Position numbers and translations under genes: made by a program. The notes below the pieces were generated by a model, which ran no database searches, was not told the DNA's origin, and saw nothing but the letters and a program-made list of their open reading frames with translations. A stretch of DNA of 60,763 nt from an uncultured Ruminococcus sp. (GTDB lineage: Bacteria > Bacillota > Clostridia > Oscillospirales > Ruminococcaceae): assembly GCA_947624295.1 (NCBI GenBank), contig CANQJV010000009.1, positions 1 through 60,763 on the forward strand. The letters run 5' to 3'. This document shows positions 42,010 through 50,560 of this stretch, in pieces. Within the stretch, counting starts at the first letter, position 1, and each line of letters opens with the position of its first letter.

Positions 42010-42837
42010 TTAATATTCGTCAGGAAGTTCGCCGAGTTGGTCAAATCGGAAAACAGGACCGTCTTTGCAGACGTATTTGTTGCCTATATTGCAACGTCCG
42101 CATTTTCCGACACCGCACTTCATACGAAGTTCCATAGTTGTGTAGACCTGAGTTTCAGTGAATCCGAGTTCTTTAAGACCTGCAAGTGTGAATTTAATCA
42201 TAATCGGCGGACCGCATACAAGAACAGTTTTATTCGTCGAGGGATTGAGTTCTTTCACGTAATTCGGGACAAATCCGACGTGACCGTCCCAACCTTCCTG
42301 CGGATTGTCAATAGTAAGATTTACCTGAATATCAGGGTCTTTTTGCCATTCGTCAATTATTTCCTGATAGTCAACCAAATCGTCTTTTGAACGTGAACCG
42401 TATACAATCTGAATTTCACCGTAATCAGCACGGTTATCACGGACGTAATTTATCACTGAACGCAGTGGCGCAAGACCAATACCTCCCGCAATGAACAGCA
42501 AATCCTTGCCTTTGAGTTCGTTTTCAACAGGAAAATGGTTGCCGTAAGGTCCCCTTATTGTGATTTGCTGACCTATATCCATAGCGTGTAACCACGTTGT
42601 AAGACAACCGCATTTTTTGATGCTGAACTCCATATATTCCTTATTTGTCGGGGAGGACGTAATAGAAAACATACCTTCGCCAACTCCGGGGATTGAAAGC
42701 ATAGCACACTGTCCCGGCATATGTTCAAAAACTTTTCCGCCGTCAACAGCATTCACCCTGAACGTCTTTACATCGGGAGTATCCTGCCTTATATCAGTAA
42801 TTACACCGATAAGCGGAATCAATGTATCATTATTCAT
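42010..42837 (-). CDS. flxA: FlxA-type NAD(H)-binding flavoprotein
   Basis: A 275-residue ferredoxin-reductase-like protein: FAD domain (about 1-100, with MFSITSSP in the flavin site), NAD domain beginning with LLFIAGGIGLAPLRS (about 118) and ending with VLVCGPPIMIKF (about 215), and a C-terminal 2Fe-2S motif CGVGKCGRCNIG. Same family as the AsrB and HydG subunits and FlxA. It is the likely NADH entry point of the complex. The ATG overlaps the stop of the preceding gene (TAATG), which decides the start; longer frames are artificial. Confidence 0.88.
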   Translation of the reverse strand: MNNDTLIPLIGVITDIRQDTPDVKTFRVNAVDGGKVFEHMPGQCAMLSIPGVGEGMFSITSSPTNKEYMEFSIKKCGCLTTWLHAMDIGQQITIRGPYGNHFPVENELKGKDLLFIAGGIGLAPLRSVINYVRDNRADYGEIQIVYGSRSKDDLVDYQEIIDEWQKDPDIQVNLTIDNPQEGWDGHVGFVPNYVKELNPSTNKTVLVCGPPIMIKFTLAGLKELGFTETQVYTTMELRMKCGVGKCGRCNIGNKYVCKDGPVFRFDQLGELPDEY

Positions 42838-43856
42838 TATTTTTCCTCCAATGCTTTCATAACTTTTACTATATTCATAGAAACAGGGCATTTTGCAAGA
42901 CAGCGTCCGCAGCCTACACAACCAAATTCACCGTTATTATTTGCCGGAAAATAGACAAGTTTATGCATAAATCTCTGACGGAATCTTTCAAGCTGCGTAT
43001 TTCGGGGATTACCGTGAGCCATTTTAGTAAAATCAGAATACATACACGAATCCCAACACCTGAAACGCTTTATACCGTTACCTGTATCAAAATCACGTAT
43101 ATCATAGCATTGGCAGGTAGGACATACGAAGGTACACGTACCGCAGCCTATACAGGATTCCGAAAGATTTGCCCATTTTTCGGAATTGAAATGCTCCATA
43201 AGTTTTTCACCGCCAAATGAATCTGTTGAAAGATTTGCAAGTGGAAGCATTTGCATAATTTTCCTTGTATTTGACTGTACTTGCGCAAGTTCAGCAGTAT
43301 CACCGTCCTCAAGCATATCAGCAATTGAATCAATAAATGCCTGACCTTTGTCGTTATTTGGTTTGAAAAAATAACTTTCTCCGTCCGAAAATACAGCAAC
43401 ATCGCCTTCAGGTGAAGTAGGGTCGATATCGAACGCCGTACAGAAACAGGTTTCAGCAGGACGTGTGCAAGCCATTGTCACAACAGTACCATGTTCACGG
43501 CGATTTTTGTAATAGCTGTCAACAGGTTCAGCAAGAAAAACTTTGTCGAGAATCGTGAAACTTCTTGCATCGCACGCACGCACGCCGAAAATAACAAAAT
43601 CTTCACATTCTTCACGCACGTCAATGACTTCAATATTCTTGCCGTTCATTTTGAAATCAGCAAGGTTTTCAGTTTGCGGGAAAAAGAAATCTTTTGCACT
43701 GCGTACCGTGTTAAGACATTTACTCATTTCCATACCGCTTTTGTATTTCCTGTATTCAGCAGAACCTGATTCACGGTCAACAGGGATATACAAAGACTGT
43801 TTAGCTGAAACAGCATCGAACAGACTGTTTAATTTATCAGCAGATATTTTAAGCAT
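42837..43856 (-). CDS. 4Fe-4S electron-transfer protein, AsrA/HydB-like (FlxB/FlxC)
   Basis: A 339-residue protein with an N-terminal domain that resembles hydrogenase/sulfur-reductase beta subunits (FGVRACDARSFTILD, CTRPAETCFC) and a C-terminal pair of 4Fe-4S motifs: CIGCGTCTFVCPTCQC (about 237-252) and CVGCGRCLAKCPVSMN (about 314-329). In FlxABCD assemblies two such proteins link FlxA to the FlxD/HdrA branch. Which of the two here is FlxB or FlxC I leave open. It overlaps both neighbours by TAATG, so stoichiometric co-translation is likely. Confidence 0.85.
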   Translation of the reverse strand: MLKISADKLNSLFDAVSAKQSLYIPVDRESGSAEYRKYKSGMEMSKCLNTVRSAKDFFFPQTENLADFKMNGKNIEVIDVREECEDFVIFGVRACDARSFTILDKVFLAEPVDSYYKNRREHGTVVTMACTRPAETCFCTAFDIDPTSPEGDVAVFSDGESYFFKPNNDKGQAFIDSIADMLEDGDTAELAQVQSNTRKIMQMLPLANLSTDSFGGEKLMEHFNSEKWANLSESCIGCGTCTFVCPTCQCYDIRDFDTGNGIKRFRCWDSCMYSDFTKMAHGNPRNTQLERFRQRFMHKLVYFPANNNGEFGCVGCGRCLAKCPVSMNIVKVMKALEEK

Positions 43857-44827
43857 TATTCAACACCTCTTTCGTGTACTATAGACGGTTCGCAGTCATC
43901 AGCCCTGTAATCAGTCAGCGGTGATTTTGAAGTTGTATCCGCACCTGCCTGATATTCGCCGTAAAGTGAATTTATATCCTTGATAAACTTTCTGTTAAGA
44001 AGATGAAGCGGTATATGCTGAGGGCATACTCTTGAGCATTCTCCGCAATCCGTACATCTTCCTGCAACGTGAAAAGCACGGATAATATGGAACATATTTT
44101 CTTCGAAACTATCAGCTGCTGCTTTATTTTCGATACCTGATTTCGGATTATCAAACACGCAGTTTTCACAAGTACAGGCAGGACATACATTTCTGCACGC
44201 ATTACAGCGGATACACTTCGAAAGTTCACCTCTCCAGAAATCATATCTTTCCTGAGCAGTCATATTCTCAAGTTTCTCAACCATATCAAAGCGGTTCGAA
44301 TCAAGTACATCGCCGTCTTCGCCTATGAGTTCATCATAAACAACGTGCTTTTTACTCTTACAATCGGCACATTTACCGCTGATAGCCTCATAGAAGGGCA
44401 ATTTTTCAGTACCGTAAAGCGTTTCTATTTCGAGAGTATAGTTTACATTTTTTACATTCAGGATACCTGTAATTCCCTTAGCCTTGATTTTCTCAATATC
44501 GAGCTTAGGTCCGCCCGGAATACCGATTACATAGACATTTTCACGGATAATCCTATGTTCTTTCACAAGCTGATTGAAACTGTACGTATCGCAAGGTTTA
44601 AGGAAAGCAAGAATTTTCCCGTCTTTTTTTGATTCTTTTACAAGATATTTTGATACATTTGCCTGCGTGAAATCATCAAAAACAAATTCAGCATCAATTT
44701 CATCAGCCGTACCGAATACAGCGGGAGTAGAATCATATACAAATTCTCCTCTTTTCCAACCGATTACACGGTTTACAGTGCCGTCTGCGAGTAATTCCTT
44801 AGCTCTTTTAATCATTGCTTCCTGCAT
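43856..44827 (-). CDS. 4Fe-4S electron-transfer protein, FrhB/FdhB-like (FlxC/FlxB)
   Basis: A 323-residue protein. The first part resembles the beta subunits of F420-reducing hydrogenase and formate dehydrogenase (AFLKPCDTYSFNQLV, VYVIGIPGGPKLD), with an extra CADCKSKK pair in the middle. The C-terminal part has 4Fe-4S motifs CIRCNACRNVCPACTC (about 204-219) and CTDCGECSRVCPQHIP (about 257-272). Start overlaps the FlxD gene by 16 bases, with GGAGGA before the ATG; the stop overlaps the next start. Probable electron conduit between FlxA and HdrA. Confidence 0.85.
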   Translation of the reverse strand: MQEAMIKRAKELLADGTVNRVIGWKRGEFVYDSTPAVFGTADEIDAEFVFDDFTQANVSKYLVKESKKDGKILAFLKPCDTYSFNQLVKEHRIIRENVYVIGIPGGPKLDIEKIKAKGITGILNVKNVNYTLEIETLYGTEKLPFYEAISGKCADCKSKKHVVYDELIGEDGDVLDSNRFDMVEKLENMTAQERYDFWRGELSKCIRCNACRNVCPACTCENCVFDNPKSGIENKAAADSFEENMFHIIRAFHVAGRCTDCGECSRVCPQHIPLHLLNRKFIKDINSLYGEYQAGADTTSKSPLTDYRADDCEPSIVHERGVE

Positions 44828-45252
44828 CGTAAATCCTCCAGTCTGCGATTTTTACCCAATTTCTTCACATCTTCAACAAATTTGTTCATAGTATCTGCAA
44901 ATTTTGCGCCTTCAGCAGCAGATACCCATTCAAGACGTGTCCTGTTGCGTTCGATTCCGAGGAAATCAAGCATACTGTAAAGAAGTGTAATTCTTCTTCT
45001 TGTAAAATAGTTGCCTGATGTGTAATGACAATCTCCGGGGTGGCAACCGCATATAATAACACCGTCCGCACCTCTCTGAAATGCACGGAGTATGAATATC
45101 GGGTTTACTCTGCACGAACACGGTACTCTTATTATCTTTACATTTGCAGGGTAATTAAGTCTGTTAGTGCCTGATAAGTCTGCACCGGCATATGAACACC
45201 AGTTACAGCAGAAAGCAACTATTACAGGTTCAAAATTTTCGTTTACTTGCAT
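44812..45252 (-). CDS. flxD: MvhD/FlxD-type 2Fe-2S protein
   Basis: A 146-residue protein of the MvhD family: FCCNWCSYAGAD at about residues 14-25, VPCSCRVNP and CGCHPGDCHY provide five conserved cysteines of the 2Fe-2S site. In methanogen Mvh-Hdr and bacterial Flx-Hdr complexes this subunit passes electrons to HdrA. The ATG overlaps the end of hdrA by ten bases with GGAGGTAG in front. This order (hdrA then flxD) supports direct complex formation. Confidence 0.92.
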   Translation of the reverse strand: MQVNENFEPVIVAFCCNWCSYAGADLSGTNRLNYPANVKIIRVPCSCRVNPIFILRAFQRGADGVIICGCHPGDCHYTSGNYFTRRRITLLYSMLDFLGIERNRTRLEWVSAAEGAKFADTMNKFVEDVKKLGKNRRLEDLRCRKQ

Positions 45253-47234
45253 ATTGCATCTACCTCCGCCATAATCTGACTATTTGAGAATCCGTTCAAA
45301 TCCATTGCACCTGACGGGCAAGCTACAGTACAAGCACCGCAACCCTGACATACAGCAGGATTGACGCTTGCAACTCTGCGGATTGCAGTGGTTCTGTCAG
45401 GCATTCTGAATTCTTTGTCCTGATACGTAATTGCACCATATGGGCATACTTTTTCGCAAGATGAACAGCCGTTACACATAAGTTCGTCGGAATGGGCAAC
45501 ACATGGGTTACAAGTGATACTGTTCTTGCAAAGAAGTCCTATAGCTTTTGCAGCTGCTGCACTTGCCTGCGCTACAGTTTCAGGGATATCTTTCGGACCC
45601 TGACAGGCTCCTGACAGGAAAATACCAGCAGTTGCTGATTCAACAGGACGGAGTTTCGGGTGCGCCTCCGTGAAGAAATCGTTTGTATCCATTTGCGTTG
45701 TGAGCATCGTTGCTAACGGTCTTGCAGTTTTATCGGGTTCAATGGCAGTCGCAAGTACAACCATATCAGCATTTATATGAAGCTGTTCATTCGAAAGCAA
45801 ATCTGAAGCCTGAACATCAATTTTCCCGTCAGCTTTCGGGGAAACTTTACCAACCATACCTTTTATATAGTGTACATTGTACTGTTCAACAGCACGGCGG
45901 TAAAATTCGTCAAAATTTTTACCCGGAGTACGCACGTCAATATAAAATACGTATACTTCAGTATCAGGGTATTTTTCACGGATAAGCATTGCATGCTTAG
46001 CAGTATACATACAGCAGATTTTTGAACAATATGGTTTACCCTTTTCGTCGTCGCATCGTGAACCGACACATTGCACAAAAACAATCGTATGAGGGTGAGT
46101 TTTATCGGACGGACGGAGAAGTGTACCGCCATTAGGTCCTGCTGCATTCATAAGCCTTTCGAGTTCGAGAGAAGTAACAACGTCAGGACAGTAACTATAT
46201 GCAAATTCATCGTATTTATCGGGTTTAATGGGATTGAAGCCCGTCGCAACTACAATTGCACCGTATTTTTGTTCAATGAATTTATCAGTCTGCTTGTAAT
46301 CAATTGCTCCGGCAGAACATACTTTCGAACATACTCCGCACTTGCCGTTTTTAAGCATAAGGCAATAATTTGGGTCAATTGTTGCGACTTTCGGGACAGC
46401 CTGCGCAAACGGAATATATACAGCAGTCCTGTTGTCAAGCCCCATATTGAACTCATTCGGGACTTTTTTCATAGGGCACTTTTCCGTACAAAGTCCACAA
46501 CCTGTACATTTTGTTTCGTCAACAAAACGAGCCTTTTTCTTGACAGTTACCGTGAAATTACCAACAAATCCCTTGACATCAGTGACTTCGCTGAACGAGT
46601 GTATCGTAATATGTTCATTTTGTGCAGCTTCAACCATTTTAGGAGTAAGGATACAGGCAGCGCAGTCAAGAGTCGGGAAAGTCTTATCAATCTGAGCCAT
46701 TTTTCCGCCGATTGTAGGTTCTTTTTCAACTATATCAACATCAAATCCCGCTTCGGCAATATCAAGTGCAGTCTGTATTCCCGCAATTCCTCCGCCAATC
46801 ACCAGCGCACGCTTTACTACAGGACTTTCGCCTGCTGTAAGCGGTGTATTGAGATGTACTTTCGCAACAGCGGCTTTCCCTAAAATTATAGCCTTTTCTG
46901 TAGCTGATGCAATATCTTTGTGAATCCATGAACATTGTTCACGTATATTTGCGATTTCGACAAGATACGGATTAAGTCCGACAGATGCAGCTGCTTTCCT
47001 GAATGTATTCTCGTGCATTCTCGGCGAACACGAACAGATTACAACACCTGTTAAATTATTTTCTTTGATAGCATTTTTAACTAAATCCTGACCCGATTCA
47101 GAACACATATACTGGTAATCCTGCGAAATTACAACGCCCGGCTCGTGGCTGAGTGCCTCCGCAACAGCTTTCACATCAACTGTAGCAGCAATGTTAGTAC
47201 CGCAATGGCACACAAAAACACCTATTCTCTGCAT
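45243..47234 (-). CDS. hdrA: HdrA, FAD-containing bifurcating core subunit
   Basis: A 663-residue HdrA of full length. N-terminal CHCGTNI and CSCSPRMHE belong to its first cluster domain. The FAD-binding Rossmann motif GGGIAGIQTALD is near residue 148, followed by the family motif LDCAACILTPKM (about 190). Two more cluster motifs are CTGCGLCTEKCP and CGVCSKVC. The C-terminal ferredoxin domain has CNGCSSCEKVCP and CQGCGACTVACP. In the best-studied complexes HdrA bifurcates electrons between ferredoxin and HdrBC. Its presence beside FlxA-D and a fumarate reductase is the central observation of this window. Confidence 0.95.
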   Translation of the reverse strand: MQRIGVFVCHCGTNIAATVDVKAVAEALSHEPGVVISQDYQYMCSESGQDLVKNAIKENNLTGVVICSCSPRMHENTFRKAAASVGLNPYLVEIANIREQCSWIHKDIASATEKAIILGKAAVAKVHLNTPLTAGESPVVKRALVIGGGIAGIQTALDIAEAGFDVDIVEKEPTIGGKMAQIDKTFPTLDCAACILTPKMVEAAQNEHITIHSFSEVTDVKGFVGNFTVTVKKKARFVDETKCTGCGLCTEKCPMKKVPNEFNMGLDNRTAVYIPFAQAVPKVATIDPNYCLMLKNGKCGVCSKVCSAGAIDYKQTDKFIEQKYGAIVVATGFNPIKPDKYDEFAYSYCPDVVTSLELERLMNAAGPNGGTLLRPSDKTHPHTIVFVQCVGSRCDDEKGKPYCSKICCMYTAKHAMLIREKYPDTEVYVFYIDVRTPGKNFDEFYRRAVEQYNVHYIKGMVGKVSPKADGKIDVQASDLLSNEQLHINADMVVLATAIEPDKTARPLATMLTTQMDTNDFFTEAHPKLRPVESATAGIFLSGACQGPKDIPETVAQASAAAAKAIGLLCKNSITCNPCVAHSDELMCNGCSSCEKVCPYGAITYQDKEFRMPDRTTAIRRVASVNPAVCQGCGACTVACPSGAMDLNGFSNSQIMAEVDAICK

Positions 47235-47246
47235 AACATCTCCTCC

Positions 47247-47630
47247 TTACTTTGTGTATTTTCTGAATGCCGTGACAATTGCCTGCTGAGGTAAATCATC
47301 ATCAAGCATTTCAGGAATCCGGTCAGGAATAAGATGATTGTTACCTTGTTGCCTTACAGCTGTAAGACGTACTGCTTCAATAACTTTAGCAGGTTCAACA
47401 CCTCTGGGACATCTTTCAACGCAGGCAAAACAGGTAAGGCATTTATAGAGCGATTCCGAATTAAGTAACGGCTCAATATCGCCCTTTTCGACCATATAGA
47501 CAAACTGATGAGGATGATATTCCATTTCGTCATATGAAGGGCAGGTTGCTGAACATTTCCCGCATCTCATACATTTGCGGACGTTCACACCGCTTGTAAT
47601 ATCAATCCAATCTTTCTGATTCTTATTCAT
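47247..47630 (-). CDS. hdrC: HdrC, 4Fe-4S subunit
   Basis: A 127-residue protein with two 4Fe-4S motifs, CMRCGKCSATCPSY (about 20-33) and CLTCFACVERCPRG (about 64-77), in the helical fold of HdrC. It wires HdrA to HdrB. The ATG at 47630 is chosen because AAAGGAG lies seven bases before it; an ATG two codons upstream is too near to that site. It overlaps the end of hdrB by eight bases. Confidence 0.92.
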   Translation of the reverse strand: MNKNQKDWIDITSGVNVRKCMRCGKCSATCPSYDEMEYHPHQFVYMVEKGDIEPLLNSESLYKCLTCFACVERCPRGVEPAKVIEAVRLTAVRQQGNNHLIPDRIPEMLDDDLPQQAIVTAFRKYTK

Positions 47631-48417
47631 TATCATTCTCCTTTAATCCAAGTGCTTCGGCAAGAAGTTCCGTAAAATAATATACAGGCATTTCAGAACA
47701 AGAGTTCTTTTTTAGATTATACAAGCAAAGCGGACAAGCAGTGATTATCATATCAGCACCCATATTTTCAGCGGATTCCATAACGGCATTACTTCTTTTC
47801 AAAGCCTGCGCCTTATCTTCCATTGTGATATATCCTCCGCAGCATTCATTTCTTTGTGCGTAAATTACAGGAGTACCGCCTATTGCTTTTATGAAATCTT
47901 CCATTATAGTCGGATTTTCGGGATTATCCATTGCGAGAGCCTTCGACGGACGGAGTAACAGACAACCATAATATGCGGCGATTTTCTTACCTTTGAACGG
48001 CTTTACAACTTTTGATTCAAGAGTATCAAATCCCACAACATCACGGAGTAATTCAAGATAATGATAAACAGTTGTTTCGCCGGTGTAAGCCTCGTCAAGT
48101 TCAAGATACTGTTTTACTTTGTTCTGCATTGACTCGTTACGGGCAATATCATAATTTGTTTGTTTGATGACATTGTGACAGGCTGAGCAGACTGTAACAA
48201 GTCCGTCTGTATCTTTTCCGGCAATGAGAGTTCTTACAGCTGAAAGCTTTGTGGCAACTTCATTTGTGGCAGTAGTATACGCTCCTCCGCAGCATTGCCA
48301 GTTTTCAGGCTCAACAAGGGCGATTCCGAGAGCTTCAGCAGAAGAACGTGCATATGTATCTAAATCTTTTGCCTTTGTTCTGAGGGTACAGCCGGGATAA
48401 TATGTGAAAGTTTGCAT
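47623..48417 (-). CDS. hdrB: HdrB, CCG-domain subunit
   Basis: A 264-residue protein with two complete CCG (cysteine-rich) domains: Cys10, WQCCGG (about 41-46) and CSAC (about 76) in the first; CLLLRP, NECCGG and CPLC in the second. These hold the non-cubane 4Fe-4S clusters that split a disulfide in methanogen HdrB. Both sets are intact, so an active site can form. What it reduces here is open: a thiol/disulfide carrier, or the iron-sulfur subunit of the fumarate reductase directly. Start ATG 48417 with AAAGGA upstream; 22 bases after fumC. Confidence 0.93.
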   Translation of the reverse strand: MQTFTYYPGCTLRTKAKDLDTYARSSAEALGIALVEPENWQCCGGAYTTATNEVATKLSAVRTLIAGKDTDGLVTVCSACHNVIKQTNYDIARNESMQNKVKQYLELDEAYTGETTVYHYLELLRDVVGFDTLESKVVKPFKGKKIAAYYGCLLLRPSKALAMDNPENPTIMEDFIKAIGGTPVIYAQRNECCGGYITMEDKAQALKRSNAVMESAENMGADMIITACPLCLYNLKKNSCSEMPVYYFTELLAEALGLKENDNE

Positions 48418-48439
48418 AGTATTTTCCTTTCTCGTATTT

Positions 48440-49816
48440 TCAGACCATTTGTTCGGGGTGGAATACCTCGTCAAATTTTTCTGCTGTAAGGAATCCAAGT
48501 TCAACGCAAGCCTCTTTCAGTGAAATATTGTCCTTGAATGCCTTTTTAGCAGTTTTTGCGGCATTTTCATAGCCTATATACGGATTGAGTGCTGTTACAA
48601 GCATAAGCGAATTATGAAGATTATGGTGCATTTTCTCTGCATTTGCCTTTATTCCGACAGCACAATTTTTGTTGAATGAAATAATTGATTCCGCAAGAAG
48701 TCTTGCTGATTGCAGGAAATTATACGCACATACAGGCATAAATACGTTAAGTTCAAAATTACCTTGTGATGCAGCCATTCCTACAGCAACATCGTTGCCC
48801 ATAACCTGAACCGCAACCATTGTCACCTGTTCACATTGCGTAGGGTTGACTTTCCCCGGCATAATTGAAGAACCCGGTTCATTTTCGGGGATAAATATTT
48901 CGCCAAGACCGTCACGGGGTCCTGATGCAAGCCACCTTACGTCATTTGCAATTTTCATCATATCAGTAGCAAGTGCTTTCAACGCTCCGTGTGCAAATAC
49001 AATTTCGTCTTTTGAAGTAAGTGAGTGGAATTTGTTTGGTGCAGTAACAAATTTCTTGCCCGTAAGCTGACTTATCGCCTCCGCTGATTTTTCAGCAAAT
49101 CCGACAGGCGCATTAAGCCCTGTACCTACCGCTGTACCGCCAAGTGCAAGTTCTTTCAGTTCCTCGCAGGCAGTGAGAATCATTTTCCTGTCCTTTTCGA
49201 GAGATGACCTCCAACCGCTTATTTCCTGCGAAAATTTAATCGGAGTAGCGTCCTGTAAATGAGTACGTCCGCTTTTTACAATGCCCTCGTTTTCCTCCTC
49301 AAGTTTCTTAAATGTATTGACAAGAACGTCAACAGCAGGAATAACTTTATCTTCGAGAGCAATAACAGCAGCAATATGCATAGCTGTCGGGAATGTATCA
49401 TTTGATGACTGACTCATATTTATATCGTCATTCGGGTGCAGAAGTTTTCCGCCTGCAATCTCATTACCTCTGTTAGCTATAACTTCATTTGCATTCATAT
49501 TTGATTGAGTACCGCTTCCTGTCTGCCACACAACAAGCGGAAAATGGTCATTGAGAGAACCGCTTATAACTTCGTCGCAAGCCTGAGATATTGCGGAAAG
49601 TTTTTCATCGGTCATTTTTTCCGGCTTTACAGCGTGATTTGCAATAGCGGCGGCTTTTTTGAGAATACCGAAAGCGTGAGTTATTTCACGGGGCATTGTT
49701 TCGATTCCAACACCTATAAGAAAATTTTCGTGACTTCTTTCAGTCTGGGCAGCCCAATATTTATCAGCAGGAACTTTTACTTCACCCATAGAGTCGTGTT
49801 CGATACGATAATCCAT
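48440..49816 (-). CDS. fumC: Class II fumarate hydratase
   Basis: A 458-residue member of the fumarase/aspartase family that hydrates fumarate to malate, or the reverse. The signature GSSIMPGKVNPTQCEQ (about 317) with TQCE is that of fumarases (aspartases read differently at NPxxxE). The Thr-Gly-Ser-Gly-Thr-Gln segment near residue 100 and SGRTHLQDATPI near 188 complete the site. AGGTGG precedes the ATG. First gene of the operon that continues with hdrBCA, flxD to A and frdBA, so it would supply fumarate from malate. A Rex-like box and a terminator lie just upstream. Confidence 0.92.
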   Translation of the reverse strand: MDYRIEHDSMGEVKVPADKYWAAQTERSHENFLIGVGIETMPREITHAFGILKKAAAIANHAVKPEKMTDEKLSAISQACDEVISGSLNDHFPLVVWQTGSGTQSNMNANEVIANRGNEIAGGKLLHPNDDINMSQSSNDTFPTAMHIAAVIALEDKVIPAVDVLVNTFKKLEEENEGIVKSGRTHLQDATPIKFSQEISGWRSSLEKDRKMILTACEELKELALGGTAVGTGLNAPVGFAEKSAEAISQLTGKKFVTAPNKFHSLTSKDEIVFAHGALKALATDMMKIANDVRWLASGPRDGLGEIFIPENEPGSSIMPGKVNPTQCEQVTMVAVQVMGNDVAVGMAASQGNFELNVFMPVCAYNFLQSARLLAESIISFNKNCAVGIKANAEKMHHNLHNSLMLVTALNPYIGYENAAKTAKKAFKDNISLKEACVELGFLTAEKFDEVFHPEQMV

Positions 49817-49843
49817 TAAAATTTACCACCTTTATATTTGATA

Positions 49844-49861
49844 TTGATATATTATTAACAA
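49844..49861. promoter_or_regulatory. Candidate Rex operator before the fum-hdr-flx-frd operon
   Basis: TTGATATATTATTAACAA fits the Rex consensus TTGTTAANNNNTTAACAA at 12 of its 14 fixed positions. It lies 28 bases upstream of the fumC start and directly after the rex terminator. Confidence 0.65.
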
Positions 49862-49871
49862 TTCAGTAATA

Positions 49872-49903
49872 TTTTTCAGCAGGGAAAAGCCCTGCCGAAA
49901 AAT
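49872..49903. terminator. Terminator after rex
   Basis: GCAGGG (49879-49884) and CCCTGC (49890-49895) around a 5-nt loop, extended by A/T-rich arms, readable on both strands. Confidence 0.75.
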
Positions 49904-50541
49904 TATTCATTTATATTTGCTTTAAGTCCGTATGAAAGAATTGTAAGGCTGTCGCCAAGATGAACATTTTCAACAGCAATCCCTTTATAATTCATACGGA
50001 TATCGTAGTGAGTGAAATTCCAGAAAGCACGTATACCGAGATTTATAAGCCTGTCAACTTCTTCTTCAGCCGCCTCTTTCGGAATACACAATATAGCGGC
50101 TGAAGGGTGATTTTCGTGGCAGAAATTTTCAAGTTCCGCCGTATCAGTAACAGTCATATCGCCGATTTTTTTCCCGATAATTTCAGGGTTTGCATCGAAA
50201 ATCCCCACAAGTTCAAAGCCTCTGTTCTGAAAATCGATATGTGAGGCAATCGCCCTCCCGAGATTTCCCGCACCTAAGAGAATCATAGGCGTTTTTTCGC
50301 TTAATCCGAGGATTTTGCCGATTTCCTCTCTAAGACCTTTCACATTGTAGCCGTAGCCCTGCTGACCAAATCCGCCGAAACAATTGAAGTCCTGACGGAT
50401 TTGAGATGCAGTAAGCCCCATTTTTTCAGCAAGTTCCCTTGATGAAATACGCACATATCCACCCGATTCAAGTTCGCCGAGAAAACGGTAATATCTCGGC
50501 AAACGTCTTATAACGTAGTTTGAGATTGCGTTCTTTGACAT
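49903..50541 (-). CDS. rex: Redox-sensing transcriptional repressor Rex
   Basis: A 212-residue Rex: N-terminal winged helix (about 1-80, 'RISSRELAEKMGLTASQIRQDF') with the conserved GGFGQQGYGYNV, and a Rossmann domain with GAGNLGRAIASH (about 92) for NAD(H). Rex leaves DNA when NADH rises and so releases fermentation genes. It lies 19 bases after icd and just before the fumarase-hdr-flx operon, with a Rex-like box between. Length and motifs are complete. Confidence 0.96.
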   Translation of the reverse strand: MSKNAISNYVIRRLPRYYRFLGELESGGYVRISSRELAEKMGLTASQIRQDFNCFGGFGQQGYGYNVKGLREEIGKILGLSEKTPMILLGAGNLGRAIASHIDFQNRGFELVGIFDANPEIIGKKIGDMTVTDTAELENFCHENHPSAAILCIPKEAAEEEVDRLINLGIRAFWNFTHYDIRMNYKGIAVENVHLGDSLTILSYGLKANINE

Positions 50542-50560
50542 TTTTCTGCCTTTCTGTTGA

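Noticed and set aside
47623..48417. HdrB as a glycolate oxidase iron-sulfur subunit or lactate utilisation protein
   Set aside because: Those proteins also carry CCG motifs, but the neighbours HdrC, HdrA and MvhD and the two complete CCG domains favour HdrB.
48440..49816. Aspartase instead of fumarase
   Set aside because: The TQCE signature and neighbouring residues are those of fumarase; aspartase cannot be fully excluded without an assay.
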